DNA of 58,951 nt from Bacteroides sp. 519 (GTDB taxonomy: Bacteria; Bacteroidota; Bacteroidia; Bacteroidales; Bacteroidaceae). The stretch covers positions 1-58,951 of the forward strand of contig NZ_QVMJ01000018.1 in NCBI RefSeq assembly GCF_010500955.1, read 5' to 3'. The position numbers were made by a program, and so were the translations under genes. A model generated the notes under the pieces. It saw only the letters and a program-made list of their open reading frames with translations. It was not told the origin of the DNA and made no database searches. Of the stretch, positions 1 through 8,957 are shown piece by piece. Each line of letters begins with the position of its first letter. Within the stretch, counting starts at the first letter, position 1.

Positions 1-21
1 ATATAGTTCTGAGGCTTGCAT
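1..21 (-). CDS. Possible 5' end of a gene leaving the window
   Basis: An ATG on the minus strand (complement of 19-21) opens a frame that reads M-Q-A-S-E-L-Y before the window ends. It lies about 25 bases downstream of a good minus-strand -7 box (TATCTTTG, 46-53), the usual promoter-to-start distance in Bacteroidetes. Nothing can be said about the product. It follows a peptide-export pair, so a modification or peptide gene is conceivable, but that is inference only. Confidence 0.2.
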
Positions 22-45
22 AAAATATTATATAAAAATTAAATG

Positions 46-53
46 CAAAGATA
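46..53 (-). promoter_or_regulatory. Bacteroidetes -7 box, leftward
   Basis: TATCTTTG on the minus strand matches TAnnTTTG exactly. No clear TTTG lies at the proper -33 distance. It faces the left edge of the window. Bases 54-226 show no convincing gene on either strand. Confidence 0.35.
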
Positions 54-226
54 CAGAACAAGGAAAAGACAATATAGGCGACAAAGCGGAGACGCTTACC
101 TTCGAATGGTACTTATGTTTTACTTTTCGACGAAACATCATAAGTTAAACAACTGGCTATTAGTATGTTATTGCAGTTATGATACTTATGACAGTTTTTT
201 GGGCATAAACTTCCTGTGGGCTGAAT

Positions 227-1558
227 TCACCTCACTCTCTCTGTCCAAATCTTCCTGACAGGCATAAAGAAGCGTCCCAGTAAAGATATATCTTCTGTGA
301 TAATATCTGCTTGCGCCTGCATACCTGGTAAGTAAGGGAGTTCTTTTTTGTAAGTAGTAACCAATCCATTGGGCAATTCTATTTCTATAGTATAACAATC
401 AATTCCCTGACTGTTTTTAACCGGCACCATAGATATGTTCTTGAGTTTGCCTTTGATAATACCATATTCGTTATCGGGAAAATTAACAAAACGGATATTT
501 ACTTTTTGTCCTACCTTTACCTTGCCCGAACGGTCTAAAGGCATTTCGGCTTTACCTATAATCTCTTTATTATCGCCGGGAACTATTGTAAAAACAATAT
601 CACCGGCTGTTACATTTTGGTTCTCGGTCCAGTAATTGGTAAAAGTAACACTTCCGGCTATTGGGGCAATAAGGGCGTAATTCAATTCCCAACTTTGTAT
701 TTCCATTAAGAGTTGGGCTATGTAGGTTTTCAGTTGTGTTTCTAACTGGTTCTTCCTGTCGTGATACTGGTACTCGGTATCTAACAGGCTTTCTTTCATC
801 TGGGTTATTTGCAATTCGGTATTCTGAATGGTGGCTTGAATGTTTTCGAGCGAAAGTGAACCCTGCAAGTATTGATTGCGGGTGGTTTCGAACGACTCGG
901 GCGATATTACCCCGCGTTCCATCAAAATAGAGTCGCGCTTATATTGATTACTGTTTAACTGAAACTGCTCGTCGACAATCTTTTTTTGTCCTACTATATT
1001 TTCATAGTATCCTTGATACTGACTGATTTTAGCTTGCATAAAATCAATCTTCTGATCGTAATATTTTAAACGCTTAAACTCGCGGTAATCAAAAAGAGTG
1101 ATATAAAAACTAGAGTAAAGAGATTGCATAGAACCCAGTTTAAGGTCTTTGGAGGGTAATACAATGGTGGTATCTATGTTTTCACTGAACACTTCAATGT
1201 ATTGTTTCAGTTTTTGGATATCTTCTCGTGCGGCCGGATTTTCAATAACAGCCAGATAATCGCCGGGCTTTACCTCCTGCTTATCAACAACATCCAGCTT
1301 TTGGATTTTTCCCGAAGAGCGGGCTATCAACGAAGTGGCAGGAGTGGTACTGGTAAGGGTCATCGATGTAGATATTATGTCGGGATATTTAAACACAGCG
1401 CTTCCTATAAGTATAACCAAAACAAAAATACCTATGATTGTTATGCCCATCCTTAGTATCCACGAGGGTACACTACCCAATATTTCCTGAAACTCCTCGC
1501 TGCGAAGTTCTATCTTATTTATATCTTTATCTTTTTGTTGCATCATATTCATATTCAT
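227..1558 (-). CDS. HlyD-family membrane fusion (adaptor) protein
   Basis: A 443-residue periplasmic adaptor for a type 1-like peptide exporter. A cytoplasmic N-terminus of about 35 residues is followed by one membrane span (about 36-58, rich in Ile/Val/Leu). Next come a lipoyl-like half (about 75-110, with SSGKIQKLDV and VKPGDYLAVIE), a long coiled-coil hairpin (about 110-300) and the second lipoyl half plus beta-barrel region (AGSVTF, VTAGDIVFTIVPG, VGQKVNIRF). This order is typical of HlyD/LcnD adaptors. It is downstream of the C39 ABC transporter on the same strand with a 43-base gap, so the two are probably cotranscribed and form one export complex. No outer-membrane TolC partner is in the window. 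Confidence 0.9.
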   Translation of the reverse strand: MNMNMMQQKDKDINKIELRSEEFQEILGSVPSWILRMGITIIGIFVLVILIGSAVFKYPDIISTSMTLTSTTPATSLIARSSGKIQKLDVVDKQEVKPGDYLAVIENPAAREDIQKLKQYIEVFSENIDTTIVLPSKDLKLGSMQSLYSSFYITLFDYREFKRLKYYDQKIDFMQAKISQYQGYYENIVGQKKIVDEQFQLNSNQYKRDSILMERGVISPESFETTRNQYLQGSLSLENIQATIQNTELQITQMKESLLDTEYQYHDRKNQLETQLKTYIAQLLMEIQSWELNYALIAPIAGSVTFTNYWTENQNVTAGDIVFTIVPGDNKEIIGKAEMPLDRSGKVKVGQKVNIRFVNFPDNEYGIIKGKLKNISMVPVKNSQGIDCYTIEIELPNGLVTTYKKELPYLPGMQAQADIITEDISLLGRFFMPVRKIWTERVR

Positions 1559-1567
1559 AAAATATTA

Positions 1568-1585
1568 TTTAGAACATGTTCTAAA
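1568..1585. promoter_or_regulatory. 18-base perfect palindrome between exporter genes
   Basis: TTTAGAACATGTTCTAAA is a perfect palindrome in the 43-base gap between the ABC transporter stop and the adaptor start. It could be a dimeric regulator site or a small RNA hairpin that tunes adaptor expression. It has no U-tract in either direction, so a terminator is unlikely. Confidence 0.4.
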
Positions 1586-1601
1586 TTTATCATAAAGCAA
1601 A

Positions 1602-3806
1602 CTAACTCCCCAGTTCCAGTTGGTTCTTTACCAATGTATAATAAGCTCCTTTTTTATTTGTTAGTTCCCGGTGGGTTCCTTCTTCAACAATTTGCCCTTT
1701 ATCCATGACTATAATTTTATGTGCATTTTGTACGGTGCTTAAACGGTGAGCTACAATAACCACTGTTTTGCCTTTATAGAAACTGTCCAGGTTATCGAGT
1801 ATTATCCGTTCGTTTTGAGCATCGAGTGCATTGGTAGCCTCATCGAAGAATAAAAAATCCGGGTTTTTATATACGGCACGGGCTATAAGCATGCGCTGCC
1901 GTTGCCCCTGACTGATACCGTTTCCTTCCATCCCTATTTTGGTATTGTACTTTAACGGCAGAGACTCTATAAACTCTTTAATGTTAGCAACTTCAACAGC
2001 ATGCAGTAAACGTTCTTTATCAACAATATCCTCGCCCACTGCTATGTTATTGGCTATACTATCAGAAAAAATAAAACCATCCTGCATTACCGCACCCGAT
2101 TTTTGCCGCCATAAATGAGGGTTAATATCATCAATCGGTATATCTTTTACACGTATTTTGCCTTTGTTAGGACCATAGAATCCAAGAAGTAGTTTTATCA
2201 GTGTGGTTTTTCCGCTACCACTGGCTCCTACTATGGCGGTTATTTTATTTCCGGGTATCGTTAAGTTGATGCCGTTTAACACATAATCTCTTTCGGCCCC
2301 GTCGTAACTAAAATAAACATCTTCCAAAAAGATGGTTTTATCATCGGGTATCGCATTTATTTTAGAGTCTATGGTTTCTTCTTCGTCTTCTTTGTTATGA
2401 ATTTCGTTTAAACGTTCCAAACTTATTTTGGCATCTTGTGCTGCCTGCACAAAACCAATAACCTGACCAATGGGGCCGGATAGTTGCCCAATGATGTAAC
2501 TTACAGACATCATCATACCCAAGGTCATGTTTCCTTCTATTACCGATCGGGCGGCTATAAAAGAGATAAACAGGGAAGTAGTTTGGTTAAAAAACACCGA
2601 TCCCATTTGCTGGTATTGACCTAATGCTAAACCTTTGATGCTTATTTTAAAGAGTTTTACTTGTATCCGCTCCCATTTCCAGCGTTGTTGCTTTTCGCAA
2701 TTATTGAGTTTTATTTCCTGCATGCCGGTTACTATCTGCACCAGGTTACTTTGTTCGGCCGCAGCTTGCGAAAACCGGGCCATATCCAGTTTACGACGAT
2801 AACGCAGGAAGAGTAATATCCATGCAATATACAGGACGTTGCCTAGCAAAAACACACCCAATATGGTAACATTGTAATAAGCCAAGATGATGGCAAAGAT
2901 GATGAAGTTTACAAACGAGAATAATGTCATCAGGGTAGAACCTGTCAGGAACGACTTTATACGATCGTTATCGCCGATTCTCTGCATAATATCTCCTACA
3001 TTTTTTGTATCGAAGAAACGAACCGGCAATTTCATTAGTTTGGAGAGGAAATCGGATATCAGCGAGATGCTGATTCGGCTGTTAACATGCAAAGTAATCC
3101 AGTTGCGGATAAACTCTACGGCTAATTGGGTGATAAACAGAAAAAGTTGGGCTATTAATACCAAGGTTATAAAACCTAACTCATTATTAGCTATACCTTG
3201 GTCAACAACGGCTTGTGTAAGAAAAGGAAAGATGAGTGATAGGATGCTTCCTACAAATAAACCGATAATAAGCTGTATAATCTGCGACCTGTAGGGACGA
3301 AGATAACGCAGGAAGTATGTTATGCTTTTAGCAGAATTCTCCAGTCCATCGTCGTGCGAATAAAATTCGGGAGTGGGTTCCAATAGTAAGGCAGTTCCGG
3401 TATCTTCTCCACCCGTCCGGGTGCTGATCCAGCATTTAAGGAACTGGGCTTTATTTAGTGTGTACTTCTCGCCTGCCGGATCGGATATTTTAATTTCGTA
3501 ATCACCTTTTTTCTTCTTTATACTGTAACAAACCACAAAATGATTCATGTTCCAGTGAAGAATACAGGGTAGAGGTTTTTCTTCAACAAGTTGATTGAAT
3601 GTTATTTTAACACCGCTGGTACGGAATCCTATCATCTCGGCAGCATCGCTGATACCCAACATGGATACTCCTTCACGGGTTATAAAACTTTTCTCCCGCA
3701 AATACTGGATACTATAGCTGCGGCCATAATATTTAGCGAGCATTCGCAAACATGTGGGGCCGCAGTCCATGGCATCTAATTGCCGGTAATTGGGAAATTT
3801 CATCAT
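1602..3806 (-). CDS. Peptidase-domain (C39) ABC transporter
   Basis: A 734-residue exporter that should cleave double-glycine leader peptides and pump the mature peptide out. The N-terminal C39 peptidase (about 1-135) keeps its catalytic residues: Cys15 in DCGPTC, His89 in NHFVV and Asp109 in ISDP. A six-span transmembrane domain follows (about 165-450). The nucleotide-binding domain has Walker A (GASGSGKTT), a signature motif that is slightly unusual (ISQGQ instead of LSGGQ), Walker B (FLFFDEATNALD) and the switch His (VAHRLST). Length and order are normal for bacteriocin-type PCAT transporters. It is transcribed first, followed by the HlyD adaptor. No substrate peptide with a GG leader was found in the window. 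Confidence 0.95.
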   Translation of the reverse strand: MMKFPNYRQLDAMDCGPTCLRMLAKYYGRSYSIQYLREKSFITREGVSMLGISDAAEMIGFRTSGVKITFNQLVEEKPLPCILHWNMNHFVVCYSIKKKKGDYEIKISDPAGEKYTLNKAQFLKCWISTRTGGEDTGTALLLEPTPEFYSHDDGLENSAKSITYFLRYLRPYRSQIIQLIIGLFVGSILSLIFPFLTQAVVDQGIANNELGFITLVLIAQLFLFITQLAVEFIRNWITLHVNSRISISLISDFLSKLMKLPVRFFDTKNVGDIMQRIGDNDRIKSFLTGSTLMTLFSFVNFIIFAIILAYYNVTILGVFLLGNVLYIAWILLFLRYRRKLDMARFSQAAAEQSNLVQIVTGMQEIKLNNCEKQQRWKWERIQVKLFKISIKGLALGQYQQMGSVFFNQTTSLFISFIAARSVIEGNMTLGMMMSVSYIIGQLSGPIGQVIGFVQAAQDAKISLERLNEIHNKEDEEETIDSKINAIPDDKTIFLEDVYFSYDGAERDYVLNGINLTIPGNKITAIVGASGSGKTTLIKLLLGFYGPNKGKIRVKDIPIDDINPHLWRQKSGAVMQDGFIFSDSIANNIAVGEDIVDKERLLHAVEVANIKEFIESLPLKYNTKIGMEGNGISQGQRQRMLIARAVYKNPDFLFFDEATNALDAQNERIILDNLDSFYKGKTVVIVAHRLSTVQNAHKIIVMDKGQIVEEGTHRELTNKKGAYYTLVKNQLELGS

Positions 3807-3843
3807 TTGTTTTTCATCTTTATATTAGGTAACTAATTTTATA

Positions 3844-3876
3844 CAAATATAAAGATTTAACTAGATTACTAACAAG
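3844..3876 (-). promoter_or_regulatory. Promoter of the exporter operon
   Basis: On the minus strand a -7 box TATATTTG (complement of 3844-3851) sits 21 bases from a CTTG that can serve as the -33 box (complement of 3873-3876). It lies about 40 bases before the transporter ATG. The rest of 3900-4130 shows nothing I can name. Confidence 0.6.
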
Positions 3877-4132
3877 TATACCTTGGTTTTCTACAAACTT
3901 ATTTCAACCAATAAAGAACTGCACTTAAAGTTGTTGTCCTATTCAATCAATTCGGTAATTTCTGTTTCGTATTTATCATAGTGTGAAGCCATTCTATCAG
4001 CATTACAACTATATAATAGGGTAGAGATATAAAAGTACAATAGTCAACAAATGGATAGGGAGCAATATTTAGCGTGCCTGTTTTCTGATAAAAAGGGTAT
4101 CAATAAGTGAATAATATGTGATTAGGAAAGCA

Positions 4133-4205
4133 GGAATGGAAAATGGAAAGTCAAAAATTACAATGCCGCCGCATGGTAATTTTCAATTCTCCATTCTCCA
4201 TTTTT
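4133..4205. repeat. Low-complexity inverted repeat
   Basis: The left arm (4133-4161) is built from GGAAAATGGAAAG-like words. The right arm (4175-4205) is the reverse-complement style (CAATTCTCCATTCTCC), around a loop of about 13 bases. It lies just past the carB stop codon. One of a set of hairpins in this window with the same architecture; it may act as a 3' end structure for carB. Confidence 0.6.
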
Positions 4206-4208
4206 AAT

Positions 4209-7200
4209 TTATTTATATTCCTGCCAGCTCTTTATCGCAATATCTTCAAGCTTTAACTCGCAGAATGATTCGATAAATGCACTAGCCAAACGGGCGTTGG
4301 TTATCAATGGAATATTATGATCTATCGCACCGCGACGTATTTTGTATCCGTTGGTTAACTCGCGTTTGGTATGGTTCTTCGGAATATTCACAATCAGGTC
4401 GAACTTGTGTTCTGCAATCATACGCATTACATTGTTTTCTGCATCGGATTTTTCATCCGGCCAGTAAACAGCAGTTGCGTGTACACCATGTGCATTCAAG
4501 AATGCGGCAGTTCCGGCAGTTGCATATATGTCGTAACCTTTGGCATGTAGCATACGGCTTGCATCCAGCAAATCTACTTTCGATTTCATAGCACCCGACG
4601 ACAGCATAACGCCTTTCTTAGGAATCACAAATCCGGTTGCAATCATTGCAGTTAACAATGCTTCGGGGAAATCATCACCTACACAACCAACTTCACCAGT
4701 CGACGACATGTCAACACCCAGAATAGGGTCGGCTTTTTGCAGACGTGAGAACGAGAACTGAGAAGCTTTTACCCCAATTCTGTCAATATCGAAGGCCGAT
4801 TTATCCGGACGGCTGTATGGAGCATCCAACATAATCCGGGTAGCAGTTTCAATAAAGTTGCGTTTCAACACTTTCGATACAAACGGGAAGCTGCGCGAAG
4901 CACGAAGGTTACACTCAATTACCTTCACCTCGTTGTTACGTGCAAGGAACTGGATATTGAATGGTCCTGAAATATTTAACTCTTTCGCAATCTGACGAGA
5001 GATCTTCTTGATGCGGCGTGCAGTGGCGAAATAAATCTTCTGAGCAGGGAATACCAGTGTAGCATCGCCCGAGTGAACACCAGCAAATTCAATATGCTCG
5101 CTGATGGCATATTCTACTACTTCACCATTTTGTGCTACTGCGTCGAACTCAATCTCTTTGGTATTTTCAAGGAATTGAGATACTACCACAGGATACTCTT
5201 TCGATATGTTGGCAGCCATAGTAAGGAAGTTAACCAACTCTTCATCGTCATAGCAAACATTCATTGCGGCACCTGACAGTACATACGACGGACGCACCAG
5301 TACCGGATAACCAACTTTGTCGATGAAAGCTTTTATATCATCCATATTAGTAAGTTCCTGCCATGCAGGTTGGTCAATTTCCAGTTGGTCGAGCATGGCC
5401 GAGAACTTGTTACGGTTTTCAGCACGGTCGATCGATACAGGCGAAGTACCCAGAATTGGCACCGACTGCCTGTGAAGTTTCATTGCCAGGTTGTTAGGAA
5501 TCTGTCCACCCATAGATACTATAACACCGCGGGGTTGTTCAAGATCAATAACATCCAGTACACGCTCAAACGAAAGTTCATCAAAGTACAAACGGTCGCA
5601 CATATCGTAGTCCGTAGATACGGTTTCCGGATTATAATTAATCATGATTGATTTATAACCCAGTTTACGTGCTGTTTGAACTGCATTAACCGAACACCAG
5701 TCGAACTCTACCGAGCTACCAATGCGGTAAGCACCCGAACCAAGAACTACAACCGATTTTTCGTTGATATAGTAGTTTACATCATAACCCTGTGTAGCAT
5801 AAGTTAAGTACAAGTAGTTAGTAAGTTCCGGATCTTCCGAGGCAACAGTGTTGATGCGCTTAACCGAAGGAAGAATACCCAATTCTTTACGACGGGCACG
5901 TACTGCCAGATTTTCTTTTTCCATATTACCCTCGGGTTTCAATACAAAACGGGCAATCTGGAAATCGGAGAAACCAAAAACTTTAGCCTGGCGCAATACC
6001 TCTGCCGGAATTTCTTCCAATGAGTTATAAGCCGAAAGTTTTATTTTATAATCAACAATGTTTTTAAGTTTTTCAAGGAACCAAACAGAGATCTTTGTCA
6101 GGTCGTGAATACGCTCAATGGTATATCCTTTCTCCATGGCCGAAGCTATTGCAAATACACGAAGATCGGTAGGGTATTCCAGTTCGCGATCAAGGTCTTC
6201 GAATTCAAGATCATCGTTACCAACAAATCCGTGCATTCCCTGGCCAATCATACGCAAACCTTTCTGGATAATTTCTTCAAAGCTGCGACCGATAGACATG
6301 ATTTCGCCTACTGATTTCATGCTCGAACCAATTTCGCGCGATACACCGGCAAACTTGGTAAGGTCCCAACGGGGAATCTTACAAATCAGGTAATCTAGTT
6401 CAGGAGCAACATAAGCAGAGTTTGGAGTTCCCATTTCGCCAATCTGATCCAGTGTGTATCCTAAAGCCAGTTTTGCAGCAACAAATGCCAGTGGGTATCC
6501 GGTAGCTTTCGATGCCAGAGCCGACGAACGGCTTAAGCGGGCATTGATTTCGATTACGCGGTAATCTCTGGTAACAGAGTCATAAGCATATTGAATATTA
6601 CACTCGCCCACAATATCAAGGTGACGCACACACTTAGTGGCAATGTCCTGTAACATTTTAACCTCATCAGGTTCTAACGAACAGGTTGGAGCAACTACAA
6701 TTGACTCTCCTGTATGAATACCCAACGGGTCGAAGTTTTCCATGCTTGCCACTGTAAAACAATGGTCGTTAGCGTCGCGGATTACTTCAAACTCAATCTC
6801 TTTCCAGCCTTTCAGTGATTCTTCAACCAATATCTGAGGTGCAAAGGTAAAGGCACTCTCTGCCAGCGGAATAAATTCTTCTCTGTTTTTGCAGATACCG
6901 CTTCCCAATCCGCCAAGCACGTATGCCGAGCGTGTCATGATGGGGAAACCAATTTCCTCAGCAGCCTTCAATGCATCTTCCATTGTGTTTACTGCTTGGC
7001 TTACAGGAGTTTTAATTCCTATTTCGGTAAGCTTCTTCACAAACAGGTCACGGTCTTCTGTATTCATGATTGCTTCTACCGAAGTACCCAGAACTTCTAC
7101 ACCATATTTCTGAAGTGTTCCGCTTAGGTAAAGTTCTGTTCCGCAGTTAAGAGCGGTTTGTCCACCAAAGGCAAGTAAAATACCATCAGGTTTTTCTTTT

Positions 7201-7430
7201 TTGATGATTTCTTCAACAAAATAAGTTGTTACAGGCAGAAAATACACAGTGTCGGCTATGCCTTCCGATGTTTGGATAGTAGCAATATTGGGATTAACCA
7301 ATACCGAGTAGATACCTTCTTCTTTCAAAGCTTTTAGTGCTTGTGAACCCGAATAGTCAAACTCTCCGGCCTGACCGATTTTTAAGGCTCCTGAACCTAG
7401 AACCAAAACTTTCTTTAAATTCTTCTTCAT
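4209..7430 (-). CDS. carB: Carbamoyl-phosphate synthase large subunit
   Basis: Makes carbamoyl phosphate from bicarbonate, ATP and glutamine-derived ammonia for arginine and pyrimidine synthesis. The 1073-residue protein has the full duplicated architecture: two ATP-grasp halves (the first opens KVLVLGSGALKIGQAGEFDYSGSQ, the second VVVLGSGAYRIGSSVEFDW) and a C-terminal MGS-like allosteric domain. The start chosen is the ATG at 7430 (MKKNLKKVLVLGSG), which matches the family. A longer in-frame start at 7466 would add 12 residues and overlap the terminator-like U-tract. No carA lies next to it, so the glutaminase subunit must be encoded elsewhere. Expression is probably controlled by the leader attenuator immediately upstream. 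Confidence 0.97.
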   Translation of the reverse strand: MKKNLKKVLVLGSGALKIGQAGEFDYSGSQALKALKEEGIYSVLVNPNIATIQTSEGIADTVYFLPVTTYFVEEIIKKEKPDGILLAFGGQTALNCGTELYLSGTLQKYGVEVLGTSVEAIMNTEDRDLFVKKLTEIGIKTPVSQAVNTMEDALKAAEEIGFPIMTRSAYVLGGLGSGICKNREEFIPLAESAFTFAPQILVEESLKGWKEIEFEVIRDANDHCFTVASMENFDPLGIHTGESIVVAPTCSLEPDEVKMLQDIATKCVRHLDIVGECNIQYAYDSVTRDYRVIEINARLSRSSALASKATGYPLAFVAAKLALGYTLDQIGEMGTPNSAYVAPELDYLICKIPRWDLTKFAGVSREIGSSMKSVGEIMSIGRSFEEIIQKGLRMIGQGMHGFVGNDDLEFEDLDRELEYPTDLRVFAIASAMEKGYTIERIHDLTKISVWFLEKLKNIVDYKIKLSAYNSLEEIPAEVLRQAKVFGFSDFQIARFVLKPEGNMEKENLAVRARRKELGILPSVKRINTVASEDPELTNYLYLTYATQGYDVNYYINEKSVVVLGSGAYRIGSSVEFDWCSVNAVQTARKLGYKSIMINYNPETVSTDYDMCDRLYFDELSFERVLDVIDLEQPRGVIVSMGGQIPNNLAMKLHRQSVPILGTSPVSIDRAENRNKFSAMLDQLEIDQPAWQELTNMDDIKAFIDKVGYPVLVRPSYVLSGAAMNVCYDDEELVNFLTMAANISKEYPVVVSQFLENTKEIEFDAVAQNGEVVEYAISEHIEFAGVHSGDATLVFPAQKIYFATARRIKKISRQIAKELNISGPFNIQFLARNNEVKVIECNLRASRSFPFVSKVLKRNFIETATRIMLDAPYSRPDKSAFDIDRIGVKASQFSFSRLQKADPILGVDMSSTGEVGCVGDDFPEALLTAMIATGFVIPKKGVMLSSGAMKSKVDLLDASRMLHAKGYDIYATAGTAAFLNAHGVHATAVYWPDEKSDAENNVMRMIAEHKFDLIVNIPKNHTKRELTNGYKIRRGAIDHNIPLITNARLASAFIESFCELKLEDIAIKSWQEYK

Positions 7431-7464
7431 GATCAATATATGGTTGTTTTTATGTTTGCCAGAC

Positions 7465-7501
7465 AAAAAAAAAGCGTTATCCTTTGGAAAAGGATTAACG
7501 C
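7465..7501 (-). terminator. Intrinsic terminator inside the carB leader (attenuator)
   Basis: Read on the minus strand: a stem GCGTTAATCCTTT pairs with AAAGGATAACGC (one bulged base) around a 3-base loop, followed by nine consecutive T. It lies between the carB promoter and the carB start, about 35 bases before the ATG, so it would stop transcription before the gene unless prevented. The stop codon of the leader ORF lies inside the 5' arm of the stem. Confidence 0.8.
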
Positions 7502-7554
7502 ATTTTGTCGTAATAGCTGTATCTTTTGTTTCTTTTTATTGTCTGCTGGTTCAT
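7495..7554 (-). CDS. Putative 19-residue carB leader peptide
   Basis: An ATG about 18 bases downstream of the predicted start of transcription opens a 19-codon frame reading M-N-Q-Q-T-I-K-R-N-K-R-Y-S-Y-Y-D-K-M-R and then TAA. It has three Arg and three Tyr codons. The TAA is located within the terminator stem, so a ribosome ending translation would cover the 5' arm. This is the geometry of translation-coupled attenuation. No alternative antiterminator pairing is visible. Function is inferred from position, not homology. Confidence 0.55.
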   Translation of the reverse strand: MNQQTIKRNKRYSYYDKMR

Positions 7555-7572
7555 GCCGGCTTAAAATTTGTG

Positions 7573-7604
7573 CAAAGTAACGACTTATTTTTGAATATAT
7601 CAAA
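7573..7604 (-). promoter_or_regulatory. carB promoter
   Basis: On the minus strand a -33 TTTG (complement of 7601-7604) and a -7 TTACTTTG (complement of 7573-7580, one mismatch to TAnnTTTG) are separated by 20 bases, the ideal spacing. Transcription should begin near 7565-7568, giving a leader of about 135 bases. Confidence 0.75.
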
Positions 7605-7789
7605 GAATTAGGTTTAATTATTCAAGAATAGAAGGATGGGAGTATCCGGGTGATATCATTCCAAGCTAAATCCCGAAAAAAAGAAAAAGATGCGATAATA
7701 AAAGAATTAAGAGAATTCATATAGTTTAAATTCTTATATCGAATTCATATTAATGTAAATTCAATTTTAGAATTTCCAATCTTTTTGAT

Positions 7790-7797
7790 TAAATTTG
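7790..7797 (+). promoter_or_regulatory. trpS -7 box
   Basis: TAAATTTG matches TAnnTTTG exactly, 23 bases before the trpS ATG. The -33 box is weak (TTTA near 7766). The transcript leader would be short. The rest of 7605-7789 shows nothing definite beyond an AT-rich stretch. Confidence 0.6.
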
Positions 7798-7820
7798 CCT
7801 GAAATTTAAAGTAATATTTT

Positions 7821-8804
7821 ATGGAAACAGTTGTTAGCGGTATTCGGCCCACGGGTAATCTGCACTTAGGGAATTATTTTGGAGCAGTGAAAAGCTTCAT
7901 ACAGATGCAAAATGAATTTAATTGTTATTTTTTCATTGCAGACTGGCACTCCCTGACTACACGCCCAAAGCCAGAGGATATTGTTAGAAGCGCAAGAACT
8001 ATTTTGGCAGAATATCTTGCTTGTGGAATTGATCCCGAAAAGGCCACTATATATATTCAAAGTGATGTAAAAGAGGTTTTGGAATTATACCTCTATTTAA
8101 ATATGAATGCATACCTTGGCGAGTTGGAACGCACTACTACTTTTAAAGAAAAAGCACGTCAGCAACCCAATAATGTAAATGCCGGACTACTTACCTATCC
8201 AACATTGATGGCTGCCGATATCCTTATTCATAAAGCAGTGAAAGTTCCTGTTGGAAAAGATCAGGAGCAGAACATGGAAATGGCCCGTCACTTTGCCCGT
8301 CGTTTTAATAATATGTACGAGGTAGAGATGTTTCCCGAACCGGCTTCTTTCTCATTCACTAGCAAAGCAGTAAAAATACCCGGACTGGATGGATCTGGTA
8401 AAATGGGTAAATCGGATGGCAATTGCATCTATCTGAACGAAGATGAAAAGAGCATCCGCAAGAAAGTAATGAAGGCTGTAACCGACTCGGGCCCAACAGA
8501 ACCAAACAGCGAAAAGCCCGAAGTTATTGAAAACCTGTTTACATTCCTCGATATCGTATCAACCAAAGAAACTTACGATTACTTCAACGAAAAATGGAAC
8601 GATTGTTCCATCCGATACGGTGATCTTAAGAAACAGCTTGCCGAAGATGTTGTTGCTTTCAATGCACCTATCCGCGAAAGGATTGAAGAGTATATGAGCA
8701 ATACCGCACTGCTGGATAAAATAGCATTGCAGGGAGCAGAGAAGGCACGCGAAAGTGCAGCAAAGACACTTAAAGAAGTACGGGAAATTATCGGATTCAG
8801 ATAA
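7821..8804 (+). CDS. trpS: Tryptophanyl-tRNA synthetase
   Basis: Charges tRNA-Trp. A class I aminoacyl-tRNA synthetase of 327 residues, the usual bacterial length. The HIGH-type motif appears as TGNLHLGN near residue 12, and the KMSKS-type loop as KMGKS near residue 196 (GSGKMGKSDG). It is divergent from carB with its own promoter. No leader peptide or T-box-like structure is evident. Confidence 0.97.
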   Translation: METVVSGIRPTGNLHLGNYFGAVKSFIQMQNEFNCYFFIADWHSLTTRPKPEDIVRSARTILAEYLACGIDPEKATIYIQSDVKEVLELYLYLNMNAYLGELERTTTFKEKARQQPNNVNAGLLTYPTLMAADILIHKAVKVPVGKDQEQNMEMARHFARRFNNMYEVEMFPEPASFSFTSKAVKIPGLDGSGKMGKSDGNCIYLNEDEKSIRKKVMKAVTDSGPTEPNSEKPEVIENLFTFLDIVSTKETYDYFNEKWNDCSIRYGDLKKQLAEDVVAFNAPIRERIEEYMSNTALLDKIALQGAEKARESAAKTLKEVREIIGFR

Positions 8805-8811
8805 TTTATTA

Positions 8812-8914
8812 GACACAGACGGCGCGGATTACGCGGATTTTAAAAACACGGATTTATTATTTGTATTGTATGCGTGTATTGAAATCCGTGTAATCCTCCG
8901 TGTAATTCGTGTCG
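8812..8914. repeat. Low-complexity inverted repeat after trpS
   Basis: GACACAGACGGCGCGGATTA on the left and its approximate complement on the right (8883-8914, with ATCCGTGTAATCC and CCGTGTAATTCGTGTC) form a long imperfect hairpin. Each arm is itself two degenerate copies of a CGGATTACACGGA-like word. It starts 8 bases after the trpS stop codon. Confidence 0.7.
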
Positions 8915-8957
8915 AAAAAAAAGCATTCACAATGTATATTAACCAAATAACAAACAA

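Noticed and set aside
7431..7466. Longer carB start at 7466
   Set aside because: It would place the start inside the U-tract of the attenuator and add residues not found before the conserved KVLVLGSG.
7605..7820. Tryptophan leader peptide for trpS
   Set aside because: No short ORF rich in Trp codons and no terminator hairpin lies between the promoter and trpS.
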